From assembly GCF_003614435.1 (NCBI RefSeq), contig NZ_CP025546.1, positions 434,001 to 498,000 of the forward strand: DNA of 64,000 nucleotides, given 5' to 3'. The notes beneath the pieces are model-generated. The model ran no database searches and was not told the DNA's origin. It saw nothing but the letters and a program-made list of their open reading frames with translations. Source of the stretch: Mycobacterium paragordonae (GTDB lineage Bacteria; Actinomycetota; Actinomycetes; Mycobacteriales; Mycobacteriaceae). Each line of letters opens with the position of its first letter. The stretch's first letter is position 1. The position numbers and the translations under genes were made by a program. This document shows positions 42,424 to 49,767 of this stretch, piece after piece.

Positions 42424-43325
42424 GCTTCAGTGACCTTCTCGACCCCGAACTGCGCGCCGTCGCGGTCAACCGAACGGTGTTCACCGCCGAAGCGATCCCG
42501 CTGATCCGGGACTCGATGAACCAGCGTCGCTCCGAGGCGCGCAGCGACACAACCGGGGTGTCCATCGACCACGCGGCCGCCGAGGGTGTGCCGGTGCGCA
42601 TCTATCGCGGCGGCACGGTGCCGGCACCCGCGGTCGTCTATTGCCACGCAGGCGGTTTCGCACTCGGCAACCTCGACACCGACCACCGGCAGTGTCTGGA
42701 ACTGGCGCGCCGCGCCGGATGTGTGGTGGTGTCGGTCGACTATCGCCTGGCGCCGGAGCACCCCTGGCCGGCAGCGCGGTACGACGCGGAGAAAGTGCTG
42801 AAGTGGTTGCACGGCAACGCGTCTGAGCTGGGTATCGACCCGGGCCGGGTGGCAGTGGCGGGCAGCAGCGCCGGCGGTGCGCTGGCCGCCGGCCTGGCAC
42901 ACGGCGCCGCCGACCGCGAACTGCCGCCGCTGGTGTTCCAACTGCTGCACCAGCCGGTGCTAGACGACCGCCCCACCTCTTCGAGGACCGAATTTCGCGC
43001 TACGCCCGCGTTCGACGGCGAAGGGGCTGATCTCATGTGGCAGCACTACCTGGCCGGGCAGCAGCCGTCACCCGCGGCCGCGCCCGCCCGGCGGGAGAAC
43101 CTGGCGGGCCTGCCGCCGGCCCTGATCACCTGCGCGGAGGTCGATCCGTTCCGCGACGAGGCGGTGGAGTACGCGCAGCGGCTGCACCGCGCCGGGGTGC
43201 CGGCCGAGCTGCACGTGTTCTCCGGCGCATGCCACGGATTCGACTCGCTGCTGCCGGAATGGACTCAGTCCCAGCGGTTGTTCGCGCTGCAAGGCGCCGC
43301 GCTGACGGCGGCGTTCAGAATCTGA
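42405..43325 (+). CDS. HSL-family alpha/beta hydrolase (esterase/lipase)
   Basis: This 306-residue protein is of the hormone-sensitive lipase (esterase IV) family. The oxyanion HGGG motif is altered to CHAGGF near residue 83. The nucleophile elbow is GSSAGG with Ser155, where GDSAGG is usual. The triad is completed by the Asp in CAEVDPFRDE and the His in CHGFDS. VVSVDYRLAPEHPWPA is the family signature. It probably hydrolyses a short acyl ester of a hydrophobic alcohol, a likely entry step for the island. It overlaps the SDR by 19 bp and the convergent adhE1 gene by 11 bp. Confidence 0.9.
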   Translation: MPADPLSFSDLLDPELRAVAVNRTVFTAEAIPLIRDSMNQRRSEARSDTTGVSIDHAAAEGVPVRIYRGGTVPAPAVVYCHAGGFALGNLDTDHRQCLELARRAGCVVVSVDYRLAPEHPWPAARYDAEKVLKWLHGNASELGIDPGRVAVAGSSAGGALAAGLAHGAADRELPPLVFQLLHQPVLDDRPTSSRTEFRATPAFDGEGADLMWQHYLAGQQPSPAAAPARRENLAGLPPALITCAEVDPFRDEAVEYAQRLHRAGVPAELHVFSGACHGFDSLLPEWTQSQRLFALQGAALTAAFRI

Positions 43326-44415
43326 TCAACTGCCGCACCGCGATGCCGTCGGCCAGGTGGTCCATCGCCTCGTTGATGTCGCCCAACCCGATCGTCGACG
43401 ACACCAGCGACTCGACCGGCAACCGGCCGGACTGCCACAGCGCCACGAACCGGGGAATGTCGCGGCTGGGCACCGCCGACCCGAGATAACTGCCGATCAG
43501 CGAGCGGCCCTCGGCGACAAAACCCAACGGCGACAGGCTTATTCGAGCGTCCGGCCGGGGCAGCCCGACGGTGACGGTGCGCCCGCCCGGGGCGGTCAGC
43601 GCGATCGAGGTCTCCAGCGCGAGGGGATGACCGACGGCTTCCACCACCACATCCGCCTTGACGCCCGCGGCCCGGTCCGGCGTGTACGTCTCGTGCGCGC
43701 CCAAAGCCTCTGCGGCGCGCAGCTTTTCGGGCAGCTGATCGACGCCGATCACGCGGACCGCGGGATAGGTCAGCGCGGTGATCACGGCAGCCATGCCGAC
43801 GCCGCCGAGTCCGACGACGGCAACGGTCTGGCCGGGTCGTGGGTCGCCGACGTTGAGCACGGCACCGCCTCCGGTCAGCACCGCACACCCGAGCAGGGCG
43901 GCCACCTCGGGTGGCACATCGTCGGGTACGGCAACGGCACTGGCCCGATTGACCACCGCATGTGTGGCGAACCCGGAAACGCCGAGGTGGTGGTGAACGG
44001 GGCTGCCTTCCCGGCTCAGGCGAATGCCGCCACCGAGCAGCGTTCCCGCGTTGTTGGCAGCGCTGCCCGGCTGGCACGGCGTCAGGCCGTCGGTCGCGCA
44101 CGCGGCGCAGTGGCCGCAGCGCGGCAGGAACACCAACACCACCCGCTGCCCGATGGCGAGGTCGTCCACCTCGTCACCGAGCGCTTCGACGATGCCCGCC
44201 GCTTCATGGCCCAGCAGCATCGGCACCGGCCGCACCCGATTACCGTCGACCACCGACAGATCCGAATGGCACAGCCCGGCCGCCTCGATACGCACCAATA
44301 CTTCGCCGGGACCGGGGTCCTGCAGCTCCAGGTCGGCGATACTGATCGGCCGGGACCGCGCGAACGGGCGTGGCGCACCGATGCGCTCCAGCACCGCGCC
44401 GCGGATGTGAATCAT
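43315..44415 (-). CDS. adhE1: Zinc-type alcohol dehydrogenase AdhE1
   Basis: This 366-residue zinc MDR alcohol dehydrogenase is the orthologue of Rv0162c. Catalytic zinc ligands are seen in AGLCHSDLSVVDG and LGHEAAGIV. The structural zinc loop is CGHCAACATDGLTPC. The NAD domain has VAVVGLGGVGMAAVITAL. ATG 44415 (MIHIRGAVLERIG) is used, and an upstream ATG at 44439 would add 8 residues and overlap the divergent thioesterase start at 44430. This gene marks the right border of the accessory island, because in M. tuberculosis it follows Rv0161 directly. Confidence 0.92.
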   Translation of the reverse strand: MIHIRGAVLERIGAPRPFARSRPISIADLELQDPGPGEVLVRIEAAGLCHSDLSVVDGNRVRPVPMLLGHEAAGIVEALGDEVDDLAIGQRVVLVFLPRCGHCAACATDGLTPCQPGSAANNAGTLLGGGIRLSREGSPVHHHLGVSGFATHAVVNRASAVAVPDDVPPEVAALLGCAVLTGGGAVLNVGDPRPGQTVAVVGLGGVGMAAVITALTYPAVRVIGVDQLPEKLRAAEALGAHETYTPDRAAGVKADVVVEAVGHPLALETSIALTAPGGRTVTVGLPRPDARISLSPLGFVAEGRSLIGSYLGSAVPSRDIPRFVALWQSGRLPVESLVSSTIGLGDINEAMDHLADGIAVRQLIRF

Positions 44416-44429
44416 GTTGGAATACAACC

Positions 44430-44894
44430 ATGAGCTCAATGCCAGCCGCCCCGGACGGCCTGACCAGCGCGGACTTCCCGGTGCTGTGGCCGGTGCTCAC
44501 TCGCTGGGCCGACAACGACATGTTCGGCCACCTCAACAACGCGGTCTATTACCAGCTGTTCGACACCGCGATCAACGCCTGGATCGCCACCGCGGCCGGC
44601 GTCGATCCGCTCACCATTCCCGAGCTGGGCATCGTCGCGGAGTCGGGCTGCCGTTATTTCGCCGAGCTGGCCTTCCCGGAGCGGCTCGCCGTGGGTCTGG
44701 CCGTGACCCGGCTCGGCCGCAGCAGCGTCACCTATCGACTGGGCGTCTTCAGGGCGGATCCGTCCGATGACTCGCCCCGGCCGATCGCCGCGCTGGGCCA
44801 CTGGGTGCATGTCTACGTCGACCGCGGCAGCCGCCGACCGGTGCCGATTCCCGACTCGATCCGGTCGTTGTTGTCGAGCGCCGTAGTGAATTGA
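44430..44894 (+). CDS. 4HBT-type thioesterase (Rv0163-like)
   Basis: This 154-residue hotdog-fold protein resembles 4-hydroxybenzoyl-CoA thioesterases and YbgC-type enzymes. It has RWADNDMFGHLNNAVYYQLFDT, where the Asp and the GHLNN motif form the active-site region, and VAESGCRYFAELAFPERLAVG. ATG 44430 is used, and ATG 44439 is an alternative. It starts 14 bp from the divergent adhE1 start, so both may have very short or no leader. The TB18.5 gene follows 29 bp downstream, as in M. tuberculosis. Confidence 0.9.
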   Translation: MSSMPAAPDGLTSADFPVLWPVLTRWADNDMFGHLNNAVYYQLFDTAINAWIATAAGVDPLTIPELGIVAESGCRYFAELAFPERLAVGLAVTRLGRSSVTYRLGVFRADPSDDSPRPIAALGHWVHVYVDRGSRRPVPIPDSIRSLLSSAVVN

Positions 44895-44923
44895 GCCCGG
44901 CCAGGCGCACGTATGCTTCGCCA

Positions 44924-45361
44924 ATGGCAGTTATGAGCAAGACAGTCGAGGTCGATGCCGAGGCCGGCTCCATCATGGGCATCGTTTCCGACATCGAGCG
45001 GTACCCGGAATGGAATGAAGGCGTCAAAGGCGCCTGGATCCTCGCCCGCTACGACGACGGCCGCCCCAGCCAGGTGCGCCTCGACACCAATGTCAATGGT
45101 TTCGAAGGCGTCTACATCCACGCCGTGTATTACCCGGGTGAGAACCAGATTCAGACCGTGATGCAGCAGGGAGACCTGTTCACCAAGCAGGAGCAGCTCT
45201 TCAGCGTGGTGGCCACCGGCGCCAACAGCCTGCTGACCGTCGACATCGACGTCGAGCCCAGCATGCCGGTGCCCCCGCCGATGGTGAAGATGTTGCTCGG
45301 CAACGTCCTCGACCAACTGGCCGCCAACGTCAAGCAGCGCGCCGAGCAACTGGCCGGCTAA
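44924..45361 (+). CDS. TB18.5-like START/SRPBCC (polyketide cyclase-like) protein (Rv0164)
   Basis: This 145-residue protein is the orthologue of TB18.5 (Rv0164), a conserved antigen with the SRPBCC hydrophobic-cavity fold. Conserved stretches are IERYPEWNEGVKGAW, YYPGENQIQTVMQQGDLF and MVKMLLGNVLDQLAANVKQ. It is probably a lipid or polyketide carrier; no enzymatic activity is proven. ATG 44924 was chosen. An in-frame ATG at 44891 within the previous gene would add 11 residues. The stop overlaps the convergent mce1R stop by 4 bp. Confidence 0.92.
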   Translation: MAVMSKTVEVDAEAGSIMGIVSDIERYPEWNEGVKGAWILARYDDGRPSQVRLDTNVNGFEGVYIHAVYYPGENQIQTVMQQGDLFTKQEQLFSVVATGANSLLTVDIDVEPSMPVPPPMVKMLLGNVLDQLAANVKQRAEQLAG

Positions 45362-46089
45362 GAGCCGAAGATCCCCGTCCGGTCCAGTGTGTCGGTGAGG
45401 CGGCGGGCGGCGTCGGTGAACTGCCAGACCGTGTGCTCGATGACGGTGACCGCGTCGCGGTCGCGCAACGCGGCGATCAACCGGCGGTGGTTGTCCACGG
45501 TGGATTCGCCCCACAGCGGGTCGGCGGCGTACAGCTGCGCGGGCATATAGCGGGCGGCGTTGAGCAGGAACCAGGCCAGCTTGATCCGACCGCTGGCCTG
45601 GTTGAACACCCGGTGGAAAGAGAACTCCAGTGAGGCGATCGCCTCGGCGTCACCCCCGGTGACGGCCGTTGCCAGCAGATCGTTGATGCGTTCCAGCTCG
45701 GCGATGTCGCGTTCGGTGATGCGTTCGGTCGCGGTCGCGGCCAGCTCCCGGGCGATGGTGGATTGCAGCCAGAAGATGTCCTCGATGTCCTGGCGGGTCA
45801 ACGGGAGCACCACGTGACCGCGATGCGGCTCCAGCTGCACCATGCCCTCGCCACGCAGCTTCAACAGGGCCTCGCGCACCGGCGTGATGCTGACTCCGAG
45901 CTGGGCGGCGGTCTCGTCGAGACGGATGAACGTGCCCGGGCGCAGCGTGCCCGACATGATCGCGGTCCGCAGGTGCCCGGCGACTTCGTCGGACAGTTGC
46001 GCCCGGCGCAGCGGGCGGCGCCTCCGAGGCTCGGACCCTACGGCCGATAACGGTGCATTCACGGGGCCTGCCAGGCCTTTCAGCGACAT
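45358..46089 (-). CDS. mce1R: GntR/FadR-type repressor of the mce1 operon
   Basis: This 243-residue GntR-family regulator is the orthologue of Mce1R (Rv0165c). The N-terminal winged helix is seen in AQLSDEVAGHLRTAIMSGTL, LRPGTFIRLDETAAQLGVS and PVREALLKLRGEGMVQLEPH. The C-terminal FCD domain has the three metal/ligand-type histidine regions around EFSFHRVFNQAS. It represses the mce1 genes when lipid is low. It reads away from fadD5, leaving a 131-bp shared regulatory region. The N-terminal 25 residues are basic and less conserved, and the M. tuberculosis protein is slightly longer as I recall it. Confidence 0.94.
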   Translation of the reverse strand: MSLKGLAGPVNAPLSAVGSEPRRRRPLRRAQLSDEVAGHLRTAIMSGTLRPGTFIRLDETAAQLGVSITPVREALLKLRGEGMVQLEPHRGHVVLPLTRQDIEDIFWLQSTIARELAATATERITERDIAELERINDLLATAVTGGDAEAIASLEFSFHRVFNQASGRIKLAWFLLNAARYMPAQLYAADPLWGESTVDNHRRLIAALRDRDAVTVIEHTVWQFTDAARRLTDTLDRTGIFGS

Positions 46090-46111
46090 TGCGGTATTGG
46101 CTCAAGTCGTG

Positions 46112-46128
46112 GCTAAGGGCTTGTTAGC
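46112..46128. promoter_or_regulatory. Candidate Mce1R operator in the mce1R-fadD5 gap
   Basis: GCTAA (46112-46116) and TTAGC (46124-46128) are inverted around 7 bp. A further GTTAG half-site is at 46142-46146. AT-rich ATGTTTTATCAAATATCAG at 46163-46181 may hold the fadD5 -10 region. Only the dyad and its position support this. Confidence 0.35.
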
Positions 46129-46220
46129 GACCTCAGCGGCCGTTAGTGTGACCCAGACAACACATGTTTTATCAAATATCAGCCTGACGCAAGCGGTGCG
46201 CGAGTGAAGGGAAGGCATAT

Positions 46221-47873
46221 TTGACCGCCCAACTGGCCGGCCACCGGACGCAGGCCCAAACCGAAGCGCTCGAGCAGCCGTATCTTGCTCGCCGCCAGAA
46301 CTGGGTGAACCAGCTCGAGCGGCACGCGATGATGCAGCCGGACGCGGCGGCGCTGAGGTTCCTGGGCCGCACGCTGACGTGGACGGAGCTGCGGCGCCGG
46401 GTGACGGCGCTGGCCGGCGCACTGAGCCGCCGCGGCGTCAGCGCCGGCGACCGGGTCATGGTGTTGATGCTGAACCGCCCCGAGTTCGTCGAGTCGGTGC
46501 TGGCCGCCAACATGTTGGGGGCGATCGCAGTCCCGCTGAACTTCCGGCTGACCCCTGCTGAGATCGCGTTCCTGGTCGAGGACAGCGGAGCCCGGGTGGT
46601 CGTCACCGAAGCGGTCCTCGCGCCAGTGGCGACCGACGTCCGGAACATCGCTCCACTGCTGGACACGGTGGTGGTGGCGGGGGACACCGCCGATGACAGC
46701 GTCGTCTTCTATGAAGACCTTATGAATGAGGCGGGCGAGGCGCCCGCCCCGGTTGACATCCCGAACGACTCTCCGGCGCTGATCATGTACACGTCGGGAA
46801 CCACCGGGCGGCCCAAGGGCGCGGTGCTGACCCACGCGAACCTGACCGGTCAGACCATGACCATGCTGTACACCAGCGGTGTCGACCTCAACAACGACGT
46901 CGGCTTCATCGGCGTCCCGTTGTTCCACATCGCCGGCATCGGCAACATCCTCTCCGGGATGCTGCTCGGCCTCCCGACCGTGATCTACCCGCTCGGTGCG
47001 TTCGAGCCCGGGCAGTTGCTCGACGTGCTGGAGGCCGAGAGGGTCACCGGCATCTTCCTGGTCCCCGCACAGTGGCAGGCGGTGTGCGCGGAGCAGCAGG
47101 CAAGGCCGCGCGACCTGCGGTTGCGGGTGATGTCCTGGGGTGCCGCGCCGGCGCCAGATGTGTTGCTGCGAAAGATGTCCGAGATATTTCCGGGCACCCA
47201 GATCCTGGCCGCGTTCGGCCAGACCGAGATGTCGCCGGTGACGTGCATGCTGCTCGGCGACGACGCCATCCGCAAGCGGGGCTCGGTCGGCCGGGTGATC
47301 CCGACGGTCGCCGCCCGGGTCGTCGACGACGACATGAATGACGTGCCGGTCGGCGAGGTGGGCGAAATCGTGTACCGCGCACCGACATTGATGAGTGGGT
47401 ACTGGAACAACCCGGAGGCCACCGCGGAGGCGTTCGCCGGCGGCTGGTTCCATTCCGGTGACCTGGTCCGGATGGACGCCGACGGCTACGTGTGGGTCGT
47501 CGACCGCAAGAAGGACATGATCATCTCCGGCGGCGAGAACATCTACTGCGCCGAGGTCGAGAACGTTCTGGCCGGACACGAGCGCATCGTCGAGGTCGCG
47601 GTGATCGGCCGGGTCGACGCGCGATGGGGCGAGGTTCCGGTTGCGGTCGCCGCTGTAACGGAAGGCCACCTCCGCATCGAAGAGCTAGATGAGTACCTGA
47701 CCGAACGGCTTGCGCGGTACAAGCACCCCAAGGCGCTCGAGATCGTCGAGGCCCTGCCGCGCAACCCCGCCGGGAAGGTGCTCAAGACTGAACTGCGTTT
47801 GCGCTACGGTGTCGGCGACGACTCCGGAAGTCGTTCTGCCACAACGAAATCTGCCACCGGAGAGGAAAGCTGA
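46221..47873 (+). CDS. fadD5: Long-chain acyl-CoA ligase FadD5
   Basis: This 550-residue adenylate-forming enzyme activates fatty acids with ATP and CoA, and in M. tuberculosis recycles lipids such as mycolic acids. The P-loop IMYTSGTTGRPKG is near residue 193, FGQTEMSP near 336, and the A8 region GWFHSGDLVRMDADGYVWVVDRKKDMIISGGENIY near 410. The C-terminal Lys in RNPAGKVLK is the usual catalytic lysine. A TTG start at 46221 follows AAGGGAAGG, and the N-terminus TAQLAGH matches the M. tuberculosis protein. It is the first gene of the mce1 operon. Confidence 0.95.
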   Translation: MTAQLAGHRTQAQTEALEQPYLARRQNWVNQLERHAMMQPDAAALRFLGRTLTWTELRRRVTALAGALSRRGVSAGDRVMVLMLNRPEFVESVLAANMLGAIAVPLNFRLTPAEIAFLVEDSGARVVVTEAVLAPVATDVRNIAPLLDTVVVAGDTADDSVVFYEDLMNEAGEAPAPVDIPNDSPALIMYTSGTTGRPKGAVLTHANLTGQTMTMLYTSGVDLNNDVGFIGVPLFHIAGIGNILSGMLLGLPTVIYPLGAFEPGQLLDVLEAERVTGIFLVPAQWQAVCAEQQARPRDLRLRVMSWGAAPAPDVLLRKMSEIFPGTQILAAFGQTEMSPVTCMLLGDDAIRKRGSVGRVIPTVAARVVDDDMNDVPVGEVGEIVYRAPTLMSGYWNNPEATAEAFAGGWFHSGDLVRMDADGYVWVVDRKKDMIISGGENIYCAEVENVLAGHERIVEVAVIGRVDARWGEVPVAVAAVTEGHLRIEELDEYLTERLARYKHPKALEIVEALPRNPAGKVLKTELRLRYGVGDDSGSRSATTKSATGEES

Positions 47874-48087
47874 CGAGGTCGACATGTTTGCTGGGTGCTG
47901 ACGTGATGTCAATTGTCGAGTTGCTATACACACCTGAGCGGCCATCGGGTACATTCCTGTGGTCTCCGTTACTACCTGCGGGTAGGGAGCCGTTGGTCAC
48001 ACACGTAGGGTCGGGGCAAGGAGGAGGCGTGCGACACCATTCGCCGCGGCGCCGCGACACGAGCGGCCCCATTTTCAGGGGGCAATC
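47874..48087 (+). promoter_or_regulatory. 214-bp fadD5-yrbE1A intergenic region
   Basis: This is the largest gene-free stretch inside the mce1 operon. It has a TATACA-like -10 box at 47923-47932 and AGGAGG at 48020-48025, though the latter is 60 bp from the yrbE1A start. A promoter activity has been described in the equivalent gap in M. tuberculosis. A 67-codon frame spans it but shows no familiar feature. Confidence 0.45.
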
Positions 48088-48891
48088 GTGACGACATCCA
48101 CTCGACCGCACCTGGTCGGATACCTGCGCGATCAGCTCCAGACGCCGCTGACGATGATCGGCGGGTTCTTCCGGATGTGTGTGTTGACCGGAAGGGCTTT
48201 GTTCCGCCGGCCGTTTCAGTGGCGCGAGCTGATCCTGCAGTGCTGGTTCATCATGCGGGTGGCGTTGCTGCCGACGATCATGGTGTCGATCCCGCTGACG
48301 GTGTTGCTGATCTTCACCCTCAATGTGCTGCTGGCTCAGTTCGGCGCCGCGGACCTCTCGGGTGCGGGCGCGGCGATCGGCGCGGTCACCCAGCTGGGTC
48401 CGTTGACGACGGTGCTGGTGGTGGCCGGCGCCGGGTCGACGGCGATCTGCGCTGACCTGGGTGCGCGGACCATCCGCGAAGAGATCGACGCGATGGAGGT
48501 CCTCGGCATCGACCCGATCCACCGCCTGGTGGTGCCCCGGGTGATCGCCGCGACCGTGGTCGCGACGCTGCTCAACGCCCTGGTGATCACGGTGGGGCTG
48601 GTCGGTGGCTACCTGTTCGGGGTGTACCTGCAGAACGTCTCCGGTGGGGCTTATCTGGCGACGCTGACCACGATCACCGGTCTGCCCGAGGTCATCATCG
48701 CCATGATCAAGGCGGCGACGTTCGGCTTGATCGCAGGTCTGGTGGGGTGTTACCGCGGGTTGACCGTGCGCGGGGGCTCCAAGGGCCTGGGCACGGCGGT
48801 CAACGAGACCGTGGTGTTGTGCGTGGTGGCCCTGTATGCGGTGAACGTCATCTTGACCACGATCGGCGTTCGATTCGGGACGGGGCACTAA
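48088..48891 (+). CDS. yrbE1A: Mce1 permease subunit YrbE1A (MlaE-like)
   Basis: This 267-residue membrane protein is one of two permease subunits of the Mce1 lipid importer, homologous to MlaE. It has about five to six hydrophobic segments. The conserved MlaE core includes GAGSTAICADLGARTIREEIDAMEVLGIDP, including the E-x-D-A-x-x-V/L-M/L-G-I-DP motif that contacts the ATPase. The start is GTG 48088, following TTTTCAGGGGGC. YrbE1B follows with an ATG 3 bp after the stop codon begins. The ATPase (MceG) is not encoded here, as in M. tuberculosis, where it lies elsewhere. Confidence 0.95.
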   Translation: MTTSTRPHLVGYLRDQLQTPLTMIGGFFRMCVLTGRALFRRPFQWRELILQCWFIMRVALLPTIMVSIPLTVLLIFTLNVLLAQFGAADLSGAGAAIGAVTQLGPLTTVLVVAGAGSTAICADLGARTIREEIDAMEVLGIDPIHRLVVPRVIAATVVATLLNALVITVGLVGGYLFGVYLQNVSGGAYLATLTTITGLPEVIIAMIKAATFGLIAGLVGCYRGLTVRGGSKGLGTAVNETVVLCVVALYAVNVILTTIGVRFGTGH

Positions 48892-48893
48892 CG

Positions 48894-49763
48894 ATGTCGA
48901 CAGCAGCAGTAGTCCGCCAGCGGTTCCCGAAGGCGGCGGCCAACGTCAACCGGTATGCGGGGGCGGTGACCCGGGGGCTGGACGAGACCGGGCAGCTGGC
49001 CTGGTTCTTTCTGACCAGCCTGGGCCAGATTCCGCACGCGCTGCACTACTACCGCAAGGAGACCCTGCGGCTGGTCGCGCAGATCGGGATGGGCACTGGC
49101 GCGATGGCTGTGGTCGGCGGTACGGCCGCGATCGTCGGCTTCGTCACCCTGTCCGGTAGCTCGCTGGTGGCCATCCAGGGGTTCGCCTCCCTGGGCAACA
49201 TCGGTGTCGAGGCGTTCACCGGGTTCTTCTCGGCGCTGATCAACGTGCGTATCGCCGGTCCGGTGGTCACCGGGATCGCGCTGGCGGCCACGGTCGGCGC
49301 CGGAGCGACCGCGGAGCTGGGTGCGATGCGGATCAGCGAGGAGATCGACGCCCTGGAGGTGATGGGCATCAAGTCGGTGTCGTATCTGACCTCCACGCGC
49401 ATCGTGGCCGGCCTGGTGGTGATCATCCCGCTGTATGCGCTGGCGATGATCATGTCGTTCCTGTCACCGCAGATCGTCACCACGGCGCTGTACGGGCAGT
49501 CCACTGGCACCTACGAGCATTACTTCCGGACCTTCCTGAGACCCGACGACGTGTTCTGGTCGTTTCTGGAGGCCATCATCATCGCGGCGATCGTGATGGT
49601 GACCCACTGCTACTACGGCTACAACGCCGGCGGCGGCCCCGTCGGCGTCGGTGAGGCGGTCGGCCGGTCCATGCGGTTCTCGCTGGTCTCGGTCCAGGTC
49701 GTCGTCCTGTCCGCCGCGTTGGCGCTCTACGGCGTCAACCCCAACTTCGCATTGACGGTGTAG
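48894..49763 (+). CDS. yrbE1B: Mce1 permease subunit YrbE1B (MlaE-like)
   Basis: This 289-residue permease subunit pairs with YrbE1A. Core conserved sequence is GAGATAELGAMRISEEIDALEVMGIKS, the coupling helix for the ATPase. Several transmembrane segments are seen (AVVGGTAAIVGFVTLSGSSL, IVAGLVVIIPLYALAMIMSF, ALALYGVNPNFAL). The ATG at 48894 lies 2 bp after the yrbE1A stop. An apparent longer frame from 48747 is out of the family alignment and overlaps YrbE1A. mce1A begins 4 bp after its stop. Confidence 0.95.
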   Translation: MSTAAVVRQRFPKAAANVNRYAGAVTRGLDETGQLAWFFLTSLGQIPHALHYYRKETLRLVAQIGMGTGAMAVVGGTAAIVGFVTLSGSSLVAIQGFASLGNIGVEAFTGFFSALINVRIAGPVVTGIALAATVGAGATAELGAMRISEEIDALEVMGIKSVSYLTSTRIVAGLVVIIPLYALAMIMSFLSPQIVTTALYGQSTGTYEHYFRTFLRPDDVFWSFLEAIIIAAIVMVTHCYYGYNAGGGPVGVGEAVGRSMRFSLVSVQVVVLSAALALYGVNPNFALTV

Positions 49764-49767
49764 CGCC

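Noticed and set aside
46179..47669. 496-codon frame antisense to fadD5
   Set aside because: Arg/His/Asp-rich shadow with no recognisable domain. FadD5 is certain on the other strand.
47888..48091. 67-codon frame in the fadD5-yrbE1A gap
   Set aside because: No ribosome-binding site, atypical residue use, overlaps the yrbE1A start. Kept as intergenic.
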